NCBI RefSeq assembly: GCF_001855385.1
Contig: NZ_MKIE01000004.1
Location: 124,001-188,000 of the forward strand
Length of the DNA stretch: 64,000 bases
Direction of reading: 5' to 3'
DNA from: Andreesenia angusta
GTDB taxonomy: Bacteria > Bacillota > Clostridia > Tissierellales > Gottschalkiaceae
Within the stretch, counting starts at the first letter, position 1. Every line of letters begins with the position of its first letter. Below are positions 24,896 through 32,679 of this stretch, piece after piece. A program made the translations under genes and the position numbers. The notes below the pieces were generated by a model. That model searched no databases. It had not been told where the DNA came from and worked only from the letters and a program-made list of their open reading frames with translations.

Positions 24896-25964
24896 ATACA
24901 GAGTGCTTGCAATAAATCCAGGTGCCACCTCTACAAAGCTTGCTGTATTCGAAGACGAGTCGAAACAGCTTGAAGTGGTCGTAAGGCATGGTGTAGAGGA
25001 GCTGTCTTCATTCGGGAGCATAATGAACCAGCACATATATAGAAAGAAGCTCGTTCTAGACTCGCTGGCTAAAAGAAATATCGAGCTCTCTTCTTTTGAC
25101 GCAGTAGTTGGAAGAGGTGGCCTCTTGAAACCACTGCAAAGCGGAACCTACCTCATCTCGGAGGAGATGGTGGAGGATCTCTCTAGCCTGAAGTACGGGG
25201 AGCACGCCTCTAACTTGGGAGCCATTATAGCCAAGGAACTTGGGGACTCCGTGAACATCCCCTCTTACGTAGTGGACCCTGTCTCTGTGGATGAGATGAA
25301 TTTGCTCTCGAGGTTCTCGGGCATGCCTGAAATCCAGAGGAAATCGGCCTTTCATGCGCTGAACCAAAAGTCCGTGGCCAAGAGAGCCTCAATGGAGCTT
25401 GGGCTCTTCTACGAGAAGTCCAACTTCATAGTCGCACACCTCGGAAGCGGCATATCTGTCGGAGTCCACTCGATGGGAAGCGTAGTAGATGTGAACGATG
25501 CGCTCTACGGAGACGGCCCTTTCTCCCCTGAAAGAGCTGGAAGCGTTCCGCCTGGCGAGCTCATAAGGCTCTGCTTTTCAGGCAAGTATACAGAAGCGGA
25601 GCTGCTTGCAAAGCTCACCAGAGAAAGCGGCCTGCTAGGCTACCTCAATACAAACGACGCAAGAGCAGTTGTAAAGCTAATAGATTCCGGCGACAGGTAT
25701 GCTGAGCTTGTCTACAAAGCCATGGCCTACCAGATAGCCAAGCAGATAGGCGCCTCCTCCATTGTGGTCTACGGCATGGTGAACGCCATAGTTCTGACAG
25801 GGGGACTCGCCCACGAGCCTATGATTGTAAACTGGATAAAAGAGAGGATAGAGTTTCTCAACGTTCCCCTGCTTGTGTACCCAGGCGAAGACGAGATGAA
25901 GGCCATGGCCGAAGGGGCTCTGAGAGTCCTGAAGAAGTTCGAGACTGCAAAGACATATAGATAG
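24888..25964 (+). CDS. buk: Butyrate kinase
   Basis: A protein of about 358 residues in the acetate/butyrate kinase family, making ATP from butyryl (or branched-chain acyl) phosphate. It shows the N-terminal AINPGATSTKLAV, the GRGGLLKP segment, VAHLGSGISVG and VLTGGLAHEP, all typical of buk. The start is taken as the TTG at 24888, 7 bases after GGGGGTG, overlapping the ptb stop. The short overlap implies translational coupling. The substrate could be butyrate, isobutyrate or isovalerate; the neighbouring 2-oxoacid oxidoreductase favours branched-chain acids. Confidence 0.94.
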   Translation: MNRYRVLAINPGATSTKLAVFEDESKQLEVVVRHGVEELSSFGSIMNQHIYRKKLVLDSLAKRNIELSSFDAVVGRGGLLKPLQSGTYLISEEMVEDLSSLKYGEHASNLGAIIAKELGDSVNIPSYVVDPVSVDEMNLLSRFSGMPEIQRKSAFHALNQKSVAKRASMELGLFYEKSNFIVAHLGSGISVGVHSMGSVVDVNDALYGDGPFSPERAGSVPPGELIRLCFSGKYTEAELLAKLTRESGLLGYLNTNDARAVVKLIDSGDRYAELVYKAMAYQIAKQIGASSIVVYGMVNAIVLTGGLAHEPMIVNWIKERIEFLNVPLLVYPGEDEMKAMAEGALRVLKKFETAKTYR

Positions 25965-25975
25965 GAGTGATTCCA

Positions 25976-26224
25976 ATGGAGCACCAGAATATAGTGACTT
26001 TTGAAACAGAGCGCTGCAAGGGATGCGAACTTTGCGTATCGGTCTGTCCTGTGAAGATTATTTCCCTCAGTAGGTCCATAAACTCCAGAGGCTATCATGT
26101 CGCCCATATAGAGGATATGGAGAGCTGCATAGGATGCGCCAGCTGCGCCTACATGTGTCCAGACAGCGTCATAACGATTGAGAGGAGGGATCGAGATGAA
26201 CAGAGTGCTTATGAAGGGAAATGA
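25976..26224 (+). CDS. 2-oxoacid:ferredoxin oxidoreductase, ferredoxin-like delta subunit
   Basis: An 82-residue protein with two [4Fe-4S] binding motifs, CKGCELCVSVCP and CIGCASCAYMCP, spaced as in the delta subunits of four-subunit 2-oxoacid:ferredoxin oxidoreductases. It passes electrons from the thiamine-dependent core to free ferredoxin. The start ATG at 25976 has TAGGAGTGA upstream. It lies 11 bases after buk and its end overlaps the alpha-subunit start by 29 bases, so the genes form one transcript. Confidence 0.93.
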   Translation: MEHQNIVTFETERCKGCELCVSVCPVKIISLSRSINSRGYHVAHIEDMESCIGCASCAYMCPDSVITIERRDRDEQSAYEGK

Positions 26225-27254
26225 AGCCATCGCAAAAGCTGCGATTATTTCAGGTTGCAGGTATTTTTTCGGCTACCCAATAACTCCCCAGAACGAAATC
26301 CCCGAGTACATGGCTAGAGAGATGCACAAGGTCGGGGGTGTTTTCCTCCAGTCCGAGAGCGAGATAGCGGCCATAAACATGGTCTACGGTGCCTCCGGGT
26401 CTGGCGGAAGAGTCATGACCTCCTCCTCTTCCCCTGGAATAGCCTTGAAGCAGGAGGGAATCTCCTATATAGCTTCTGCCGAGCTTCCATGCGTGATAGT
26501 CAACATGATGAGAAGCGGCCCAGGGCTGGGTGGCATCCAGCCGTCCCAGGCCGACTACTTCCAAGTCACAAGAGGAGGCGGAAACGGGGACTACAGGGTC
26601 ATATCCTACGCCCCTGCAAGCGTCCAGGAATCTGTGGAGCTTGTAAACAGGGCTTTCAGGGTTTCAGAGAAGTACAGAATACCTGCCATGATAGCAGGAG
26701 ACGGCATGATAGGCCAGATGATGGAGCCTGTAGACTTCTCCGGGATAGAAGAGCTAGACAGAGTAGAGAGGCCTTGGGCCGCCACAGGCACAGACTCCCA
26801 TCCTGGAAGGAACGTGATCTCGACACTTATGCTCGAGCCTTCCAGCTTGGAGTCCCACAATGTGAAGCTAAAGGCCAAGCACGATCTTATAGAGTCTGAA
26901 GAGGCTATGTATGAGACATATAATATGGACGGTGCCGAAGTTGTGCTTGTGGCCTACGGCACCACCTCTAGGATAGTCAAAAACACCATCTCCGCCTTGG
27001 AGTCTCATGGCGTAAAGGCTGGGCTTATAAGACCTATAACGCTTTGGCCTTTTCCAAAACAGGCGTTTTCAAAGATACCGTCTGGCTGCAAGCTTGTGAT
27101 GTCCGTAGAGATGTCTATGGGCCAGATGATAGACGACGTAGAGATAGCTCTAGGTGGAAGATTCATATCCGCTTTCTACGGAAAAGCCGGCGGTGTAGTT
27201 CCGACTCCTTCAGACATAGTTGACGCCGTGATATCAAACTTGGAGGTGATTTAG
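26196..27254 (+). CDS. vorB: 2-oxoacid:ferredoxin oxidoreductase, alpha subunit (VorB-like)
   Basis: A subunit of about 352 residues corresponding to the pyrimidine-binding/core half of KorA/VorB-type enzymes. It begins MNRVLMKGNEAIAKAAIISG, with YPITPQNEIPEYMA, then SESEIAAINMVYGASGSG and TSSSSPGIALKQEGISY, all diagnostic. The enzyme decarboxylates a 2-oxo acid oxidatively to acyl-CoA, reducing ferredoxin. The start is at 26196 after GAGGAGGGA. Its place beside ptb and buk favours branched-chain 2-oxo acids (3-methyl-2-oxobutanoate and relatives), but 2-oxoglutarate enzymes look similar. Confidence 0.9.
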   Translation: MNRVLMKGNEAIAKAAIISGCRYFFGYPITPQNEIPEYMAREMHKVGGVFLQSESEIAAINMVYGASGSGGRVMTSSSSPGIALKQEGISYIASAELPCVIVNMMRSGPGLGGIQPSQADYFQVTRGGGNGDYRVISYAPASVQESVELVNRAFRVSEKYRIPAMIAGDGMIGQMMEPVDFSGIEELDRVERPWAATGTDSHPGRNVISTLMLEPSSLESHNVKLKAKHDLIESEEAMYETYNMDGAEVVLVAYGTTSRIVKNTISALESHGVKAGLIRPITLWPFPKQAFSKIPSGCKLVMSVEMSMGQMIDDVEIALGGRFISAFYGKAGGVVPTPSDIVDAVISNLEVI

Positions 27255-28001
27255 ATGGCCTTTATATTCAAAAGAACAGCGGGGCTTACTGAAAAACCCA
27301 CCCACTACTGCCCTGGCTGTTCCCACGGCATAGTGCATAGACTTGTAGCCGAGTCGCTTGAGGAGCTTGGGCTTCTAGGGCGTACTGTGGGAGTCGCCTC
27401 TGTCGGATGCTCTGTCTTCTCTTACGAGTACTTCAACTGCGATATGCACCAGGCTCCGCACGGAAGGGCGCCCGCTGTAGCCACTGGCATCAAGAGGGTT
27501 CTCCCGCATAACACAGTCTTCACCTATCAGGGTGACGGGGACCTTGCGTCTATAGGCACTGCGGAAATAGTCCACGCTGCCCACCGCGGCGAGAAGATAA
27601 CCACCATTTTCATAAACAACGCAAACTACGGGATGACAGGAGGGCAGATGGCTCCTACCACTCTGCCCCATCAGAAGACAACCACCTGTCCGCTTGGTAG
27701 GGACCCGGAGTCAACCGGAATGCCTCTAAGGGTTTCAGAGATGATTTCGACAATAGACGGTGCAGCATTTGTGGAGAGGGTCTCAGTGGACAGCCCGTCA
27801 GCTGTGCGAAACGCCAAGTCGGCCATACTGAAGGCCTTTAGATGCCAGATTGAAGGCAAGGGCTTTTCCATGGTGGAGGTGCTCTCCTCCTGCCCTACAA
27901 ACCTGAATTTAAAGCCGTCTGAAGCCATGCGCTGGGTCAGAGAGAACATGGTCCCATACTACCCTCTTGGAAACTTCAGAAGCCCAAAAGGAGGCGAATG
28001 A
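27255..28001 (+). CDS. 2-oxoacid:ferredoxin oxidoreductase, beta subunit (TPP-binding)
   Basis: A 248-residue subunit that binds thiamine diphosphate. The motif GDGDLASIGTAEIVHAA is followed by FINNANYGMTGGQMAPTT, the GDG...NN signature. An early HYCPGCSHG provides the conserved cysteines of the family. It starts immediately after the alpha-subunit stop and is followed after one base by the gamma subunit. It belongs to the same branched-chain or 2-oxoglutarate-type complex. Confidence 0.93.
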   Translation: MAFIFKRTAGLTEKPTHYCPGCSHGIVHRLVAESLEELGLLGRTVGVASVGCSVFSYEYFNCDMHQAPHGRAPAVATGIKRVLPHNTVFTYQGDGDLASIGTAEIVHAAHRGEKITTIFINNANYGMTGGQMAPTTLPHQKTTTCPLGRDPESTGMPLRVSEMISTIDGAAFVERVSVDSPSAVRNAKSAILKAFRCQIEGKGFSMVEVLSSCPTNLNLKPSEAMRWVRENMVPYYPLGNFRSPKGGE

Positions 28002-28002
28002 T

Positions 28003-28551
28003 ATGGTAGACGAAAAGATAGTCTGCGCCGGATTTAGCGGCCAAGGCGTCATGTCCATAGGACAGCTGCTGGCCTACGGAGGCATGTCGGAAGATCTGGA
28101 GGTGTCATGGGTGCCATCTTACGGCCCTGAGATGAGGGGCGGCACAGCCAATTGCTCTGTCATGCTCTCAGAAAGACCTATAGGCTCGCCGCTTGTGGCT
28201 GGGGATGCGACGGCCATAATAGTGCTCAACTCCCCTTCACTCCAGAAATTCGAGCCCCACCTTGTGCCCGGCGGAAGAGCCTTTATAAACAGTACGCTTG
28301 TAGCTGATGATGTGTCTAGAGAGAACGTGAAGTCATACCGAGTCCCTGCTAGCGAAATAGGGGAGTCGCTTGGAAGTTCTCAGCTGGCCAACATGGTGCT
28401 TCTTGGAGCCTATCTGGCTGTGGCCCATCCCATTTCTCTACAATCTGTGGTCTCAGCCATGGAGGATGTGTTTCACGACTGCGATGCTAGTGTCCTAGAG
28501 CTAAACGTGGAAGCCCTAAAGAAGGGATTTGAATATATAAAAAGACCCTAG
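28003..28551 (+). CDS. 2-oxoacid:ferredoxin oxidoreductase, gamma subunit
   Basis: A subunit of about 182 residues with the family opening CAGFSGQGVMSIGQLLAYG and the WVPSYGPEMRGGTANCSVML motif, which contacts CoA in related enzymes. The start ATG at 28003 has GGAGG upstream inside the beta gene. It is last gene of the ptb-buk-oxidoreductase operon; its stop lies within the terminator stem. Confidence 0.93.
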   Translation: MVDEKIVCAGFSGQGVMSIGQLLAYGGMSEDLEVSWVPSYGPEMRGGTANCSVMLSERPIGSPLVAGDATAIIVLNSPSLQKFEPHLVPGGRAFINSTLVADDVSRENVKSYRVPASEIGESLGSSQLANMVLLGAYLAVAHPISLQSVVSAMEDVFHDCDASVLELNVEALKKGFEYIKRP

Positions 28552-28566
28552 CTCTCGCTAGGGTCT
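28543..28566. terminator. Terminator of ptb-buk-oxidoreductase operon
   Basis: AGACCCTAGC (28543-28552) pairs with GCTAGGGTCT (28557-28566) over a TCTC loop. It overlaps the stop codon of the gamma subunit. The T-run is modest on the plus strand; on minus the A/T-rich flank could also serve the importer gene ending at 28580. Confidence 0.75.
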
Positions 28567-28579
28567 TCTAGTTTAAATT

Positions 28580-29347
28580 CTATCTATTTACTGAATCTAG
28601 CAACTCTAATTTATTAAGGATATATGCTGATAGCTCCACATATCGGCTATCAGTTCTATCTCTAGGTCGATCCATATTTACGTCAACTATTTCAGAAATC
28701 TTTCCGGGGTTTGAACTCATTATAACTATTTTATCTGAAAGATATACCGCTTCATCAACACTATGTGTGACAAACACAACTGTTTTCTTGTTGTTTTGCC
28801 ATATCTTTAGCAGCTCTCTCTGAAGTACTATTCTAGTATAAGCATCTAGTGCCCCAAATGGCTCGTCCATAAGCAGTACATCTGGATCGTTTGCCAACGC
28901 TCTCGCTATTGCAACCCTCTGTTGCATACCTCCTGAAAGCTCATGTGGATATGAATTTTCAAATTTGGACATTCCTATCATGCCTAAATACTTTCTCGAT
29001 ATCTCGATTCGCTCACTCTTTTTTCTCTTGCTAAATTCAAGTCCTAGCCCTATATTGTCAATTACCGTTCTCCATGGCAGTAATGAGTAATTTTGAAATA
29101 CCATTCCTATTTCCCTAATAGGCCTATTGTGCTCAATTCCTCTATAGACAACTTCTCCTTTATTAGAAGATTCCAAGCCTGCTAAAATTCTCAGCATAGT
29201 AGATTTCCCACATCCCGAAGGTCCTATTATTGATACAAACTCATTTTCAAATATATCCAGATCTACTTTTTTTAAAGCCACAAATTCAGTTCCCTCTTCG
29301 GTGTTAAATACTTTCTCTACTCCTTTTATTTCTATGCATTTCTTCAA
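28580..29347 (-). CDS. ABC importer ATPase (SsuB/TauB/NrtD type)
   Basis: A 255-residue nucleotide-binding protein. Walker A is GPSGCGKST, the signature LSGGMQQRVAIARALA and Walker B VLLMDEPFGALD, followed by the H-loop VFVTHSVDEAVYL. This is the type that serves sulfonate, taurine, nitrate or thiamine-precursor importers. It is the last of three genes (binding protein, permease, ATPase). All three are visibly more AT-rich than the flanking operons, suggesting separate acquisition. The substrate must be judged from the binding protein. Confidence 0.93.
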   Translation of the reverse strand: MKKCIEIKGVEKVFNTEEGTEFVALKKVDLDIFENEFVSIIGPSGCGKSTMLRILAGLESSNKGEVVYRGIEHNRPIREIGMVFQNYSLLPWRTVIDNIGLGLEFSKRKKSERIEISRKYLGMIGMSKFENSYPHELSGGMQQRVAIARALANDPDVLLMDEPFGALDAYTRIVLQRELLKIWQNNKKTVVFVTHSVDEAVYLSDKIVIMSSNPGKISEIVDVNMDRPRDRTDSRYVELSAYILNKLELLDSVNR

Positions 29348-29360
29348 AGCTTTGACCTCC

Positions 29361-30206
29361 CTACTTTATCTTACTTCCCCATGATAAGTATTTCCTTTCT
29401 GCAAACTTGAATGTATAGTCAAGGCATGCTCCAACTATACCTATGCATATCATTCCAGTTACAACTAAATCCGTTCTAGCCAATTCATATGCATGTGTTA
29501 TTAGATACCCAACTCCCGACAAGCTTCCTGGAAGCATTTCAGCCGACACTAAACATGCCCAAGCTATACCAAGACCTGTTCGGAGTCCATTAACTATAGT
29601 GGGAGCTGCTCCTGGAATTAGTATCTTGAAAAATATGTCATGTTCACTAGCTCCCAGAACTCTAGCTGAGTCTATCAATGTTGTTCTTATATTTCTGACT
29701 CCAAAAGATACATTGGTTATCACAGGAAAAAAAGTACCCAACGCTATTATAAATATCATAGATATTTTAAAATTATTCAAATATACATATGCGTCCCCTT
29801 GAGTTAACCCAAAAACTGTGGCTAAGCTTGAAACCCCAAACCAGCCAAGTACAAGCGGAACCCATGCAAGTGGTGGAATTGGTCTAAATACATTTATAAA
29901 GCTTTCAAAAATACTATTTACAGCCGAAATATACCCCATGAAAATTCCAAGTGGAACAGCTATTATTACTCCTATCAAATATCCTATTAAAACCCTTATG
30001 ATACTTATGGCCACATTTTTAGGTATAGACCCTAGCCCAATAAAATTCTCTGTAGCATGGCTAAAGTTGTACAGTACTGAACTTAACTTAGGAAAAATAA
30101 CCTTGTTATCAATTGTAGTTGATAGAAGGGTCCAAACTATCAAAAATAAAATCGGTAGTATCATAGGATATGCAAATTTTTTTAATTTAGTACTTATTGT
30201 GTTCAT
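29361..30206 (-). CDS. ABC importer permease (SsuC/TauC type)
   Basis: A 281-residue BPD-type permease with about six helices. The cytoplasmic coupling (EAA) loop reads DSARVLGASEHDIFFKILIP, matching the family pattern EAA...G...P. A PPLAWVPLVLGWFG segment is typical of SsuC/TauC/NrtB proteins. It is separated from the binding-protein gene by a hairpin at 30233-30257 and precedes the ATPase gene by 13 bases. It is AT-rich, like the other two genes. Confidence 0.92.
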   Translation of the reverse strand: MNTISTKLKKFAYPMILPILFLIVWTLLSTTIDNKVIFPKLSSVLYNFSHATENFIGLGSIPKNVAISIIRVLIGYLIGVIIAVPLGIFMGYISAVNSIFESFINVFRPIPPLAWVPLVLGWFGVSSLATVFGLTQGDAYVYLNNFKISMIFIIALGTFFPVITNVSFGVRNIRTTLIDSARVLGASEHDIFFKILIPGAAPTIVNGLRTGLGIAWACLVSAEMLPGSLSGVGYLITHAYELARTDLVVTGMICIGIVGACLDYTFKFAERKYLSWGSKIK

Positions 30207-30232
30207 TGCTATCTCCTCTCTAATTTTAAAAA

Positions 30233-30257
30233 GCCCCTTGCAGTAACAGCAAGAGGC
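30233..30257 (-). terminator. Intra-operon hairpin between binding protein and permease
   Basis: GCCCCTTGC (30233-30241) pairs with GCAAGAGGC (30249-30257), with one G-U-type position. A T-run follows on the minus strand. Such partial terminators commonly leave the binding protein more abundant than the membrane parts. Confidence 0.7.
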
Positions 30258-30263
30258 CTGTTT

Positions 30264-31406
30264 TTATTTTTCGTGGAATTTCTCTACATATTGGAAGTCG
30301 AATACTTCCTTTTGTATATCTTCATATGTTTTTTCTTTCAGAGTTCCAGTCAATTTATCCATATCCGTAAGAGCCTTTACATATACTCCTATCCCATTTA
30401 TCCATTTATCACTAGGTTCCGTAGAGTATTTTATTTTCGACATCATTATTGCCTCTTTTTTCACTCCAATTACCTCTGACATAACCTGAGCCACTTCTTC
30501 CTTGTGTTCAGTGCAATATTCTGCATTATTTGTCACAAGCTCCCCTAGAGCTTCAAAAACCTCTGGGTTCTCACTTAATATCTTTTCAGTGGCTGCAAAT
30601 ACACAACAAGGGAATCCTTCCCATTGTCCGTTTGGAGGGAGATCTTCTAGATTTAAAACTACCTTCCCAAGTCCTTCCACCTCTGCTGCTTCAGGATGAT
30701 GTGATGGCCCAATCCAAGCATCCACTTGCCCACTACTCAAAGATGGCAGTAAATTAGTTATACCTTTTAGATCCACTAATAACACGTCAGCATTAGTCTC
30801 ACCAGGGTCTTCTGTAACTTTAAGCCCTTCTTGCTTTAGAACAGACTCTATAACTATCCTTGGTCCACTCACAGGAGAGTGATAACCTATCTTTACAGGC
30901 ATTTCCGAAGCCTGTATATAATTTTTAACATCTTCCCAGTTTTTAAAGTCTTTATCTACAGGGAATACAACCCCTACACCGTCACTCTGTATAGGAGCCA
31001 GTATCTTTGCAGGTGTTCCCTGATCTACTGCTGAAAGTATTGCAGTATTTGAAGTAAATGCGGCATCTAAGTGACCTTGACTCATGAGTGTAGCAACTTC
31101 AGAACCACCTTTTGTCGGTATGAAATTTATAAGTGCTAATTTTTCATCTCCCTTTATTAGCTCAAACTGCGTCTCTGATATAGGGTTAAAGTAAACCCCC
31201 TGAGCTTTAAACTCCTCGACTCTCTCTCCTGGTATTTCCATTATACCTGTGTGTAGTTCTTTTCCCCATGAGATATTGATCGTCGGTACTTCTTTTGATG
31301 CTTCTCCATCGTTTCCACTAGATGCAGTTTCACTTCCGCTACACGCTGTAGTGAAAATCATGCCAATCATAGCTACTCCTAAAGCCAGTTTTTTTAAGAT
31401 ATTCAA
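30264..31406 (-). CDS. ABC importer substrate-binding lipoprotein (SsuA/NrtA type)
   Basis: A 380-residue lipoprotein. The signal peptide ends in the lipobox TTAC with Cys near residue 22. The mature protein is a periplasmic-binding-protein type 2 fold with the KIGYHSPVSGPRIVIE and VDAWIGPSHHPE segments seen in nitrate/sulfonate/bicarbonate and pyrimidine-precursor binders. The start is a TTG preceded by GGAGG. A promoter-like TTTACA...TATAAT lies upstream (about 31450-31480). The exact ligand is not clear: no sulfonatase, thi or nitrate genes are nearby. It heads the AT-rich three-gene importer. Confidence 0.85.
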   Translation of the reverse strand: MNILKKLALGVAMIGMIFTTACSGSETASSGNDGEASKEVPTINISWGKELHTGIMEIPGERVEEFKAQGVYFNPISETQFELIKGDEKLALINFIPTKGGSEVATLMSQGHLDAAFTSNTAILSAVDQGTPAKILAPIQSDGVGVVFPVDKDFKNWEDVKNYIQASEMPVKIGYHSPVSGPRIVIESVLKQEGLKVTEDPGETNADVLLVDLKGITNLLPSLSSGQVDAWIGPSHHPEAAEVEGLGKVVLNLEDLPPNGQWEGFPCCVFAATEKILSENPEVFEALGELVTNNAEYCTEHKEEVAQVMSEVIGVKKEAIMMSKIKYSTEPSDKWINGIGVYVKALTDMDKLTGTLKEKTYEDIQKEVFDFQYVEKFHEK

Positions 31407-31548
31407 CCTATAATTCCTCCTTCTTTAATTTGATATATAATCCTCTAGTTAGAAATTATATATTGTATAATCCTTAAATGTAAAATAAAGTTTTTCTATC
31501 CATATTATTTTCTATATAGAGGAAACACATGACAGTAAATACAAATAA

Positions 31549-31590
31549 AAATGTCTTCCAAAAATTTTATTCAATCTTTGAAAGACATTT
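31549..31590 (-). terminator. Terminator after GerMN lipoprotein gene
   Basis: AAATGTCTT (31549-31557) pairs with AAGACATTT (31582-31590) around an AT-rich loop. T-rich sequence follows on the minus strand. The rest of 31407-31548 holds the promoter region of the importer. Confidence 0.7.
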
Positions 31591-31594
31591 CAAT

Positions 31595-32659
31595 TTAATC
31601 TATTTCCACAGCATTCTCTGTATTTACTTTCAGGTATTCTCCCTTTTTAAGCACTATGTGCCCTGACTCATAGTCTCCGCCGTCGATTGTAAGGTATACT
31701 CTTTCAACTCCATAGTATCCTCCAAATGTATTGGCTATGCTCTGTAGAATCATGCTTTCATACTGGGCTCCGGCGTTCACCTCATCTACAAAAGCTCTAT
31801 TGAGGTCTATATAGACTGCTCTGTCTTCACCCAAGTACATGTAGTTTATCTCTGTATTTTCAGTGAATACAGCCCCAAGTCCTCTGGACTCCAGGTCGAT
31901 TCCCGATTTTTCAATATATACAGTCTCAAGCCTTTTCCTTGTGATGTCGTTCGTTCTAAACTCCACCTCGGTATTCATGTAGTAGTATCTGTTCTCGTCT
32001 AGATTAGGGTAGTAGAAGTTTATGTTCTGAACGTAGGGCATGTCCTTCTCTACACTCTCTAGCGACGAGGATATCTCATGGCCTTCCGCTCTGAAGACCG
32101 ACTTTACAAGCCCAAGTTCTTTTACATAGTAGTCCACGTTTTCGTACTCGTCTCCAGTGGTTGTCACCTCTAGGGCCTTGAAGTCGCCGTATGGCACTTT
32201 TACTTCAACGTCCACGCCTGTGATCTCTCTCTTTCTTCCATCCTCAAGCGTCCAGCTGTTTCCCGTTTCTATAGGCTCTTTGAGCAAGATCTCTTCCTCG
32301 CCTCTGTCACCCCACATAAGCGATTCGTTTCTGAGAAAGTCCTCTCTATAGTAGAACTCACCCCTGGAGTATATCTTGGCCATACCAGTCTCCCTGTCCA
32401 GCTCCATGACTTCGGCCATAATTGTTCCCCCGTTGTCCTTTCTGTACTGAATCCTGTCTTTGTAAGTGTAGTCTGTGTGGACAGTATATGATGCATATTC
32501 ATTGCCTTCTCCCATATAGCTGTACCTTGTATTTTCAGTTGCTGGGAAGTAGTCCGATACGGTTGACTTCTCCGTGCTCCCGCCGTCTTGCGGCGGAGTA
32601 CATCCCGTTGCAGTCGCCCCTAGCAAAACCAACGCCAGCGCAAGCATAAGCTTTTTCAT
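31595..32659 (-). CDS. GerMN-domain lipoprotein
   Basis: A 354-residue lipoprotein: the signal peptide ends LLGATATGC, with Cys near residue 20. The middle section (about 30-200) is a beta-rich domain with repeated aromatic residues. The C-terminal ~140 residues form a GerMN (sporulation/germination) domain: it begins NINFYYPNLDENRYYYMNTE and contains YIDLNRAFVDEVNAGAQYES and VYLTIDGGDYESGH. GerMN domains act on the outer face of the membrane in spore formation and in cell-envelope proteins. It lies 20 bases after the uridine-kinase-like gene and is probably co-transcribed with it. Confidence 0.85.
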   Translation of the reverse strand: MKKLMLALALVLLGATATGCTPPQDGGSTEKSTVSDYFPATENTRYSYMGEGNEYASYTVHTDYTYKDRIQYRKDNGGTIMAEVMELDRETGMAKIYSRGEFYYREDFLRNESLMWGDRGEEEILLKEPIETGNSWTLEDGRKREITGVDVEVKVPYGDFKALEVTTTGDEYENVDYYVKELGLVKSVFRAEGHEISSSLESVEKDMPYVQNINFYYPNLDENRYYYMNTEVEFRTNDITRKRLETVYIEKSGIDLESRGLGAVFTENTEINYMYLGEDRAVYIDLNRAFVDEVNAGAQYESMILQSIANTFGGYYGVERVYLTIDGGDYESGHIVLKKGEYLKVNTENAVEID

Positions 32660-32679
32660 CTCTATCCCTCCGTCAATCG

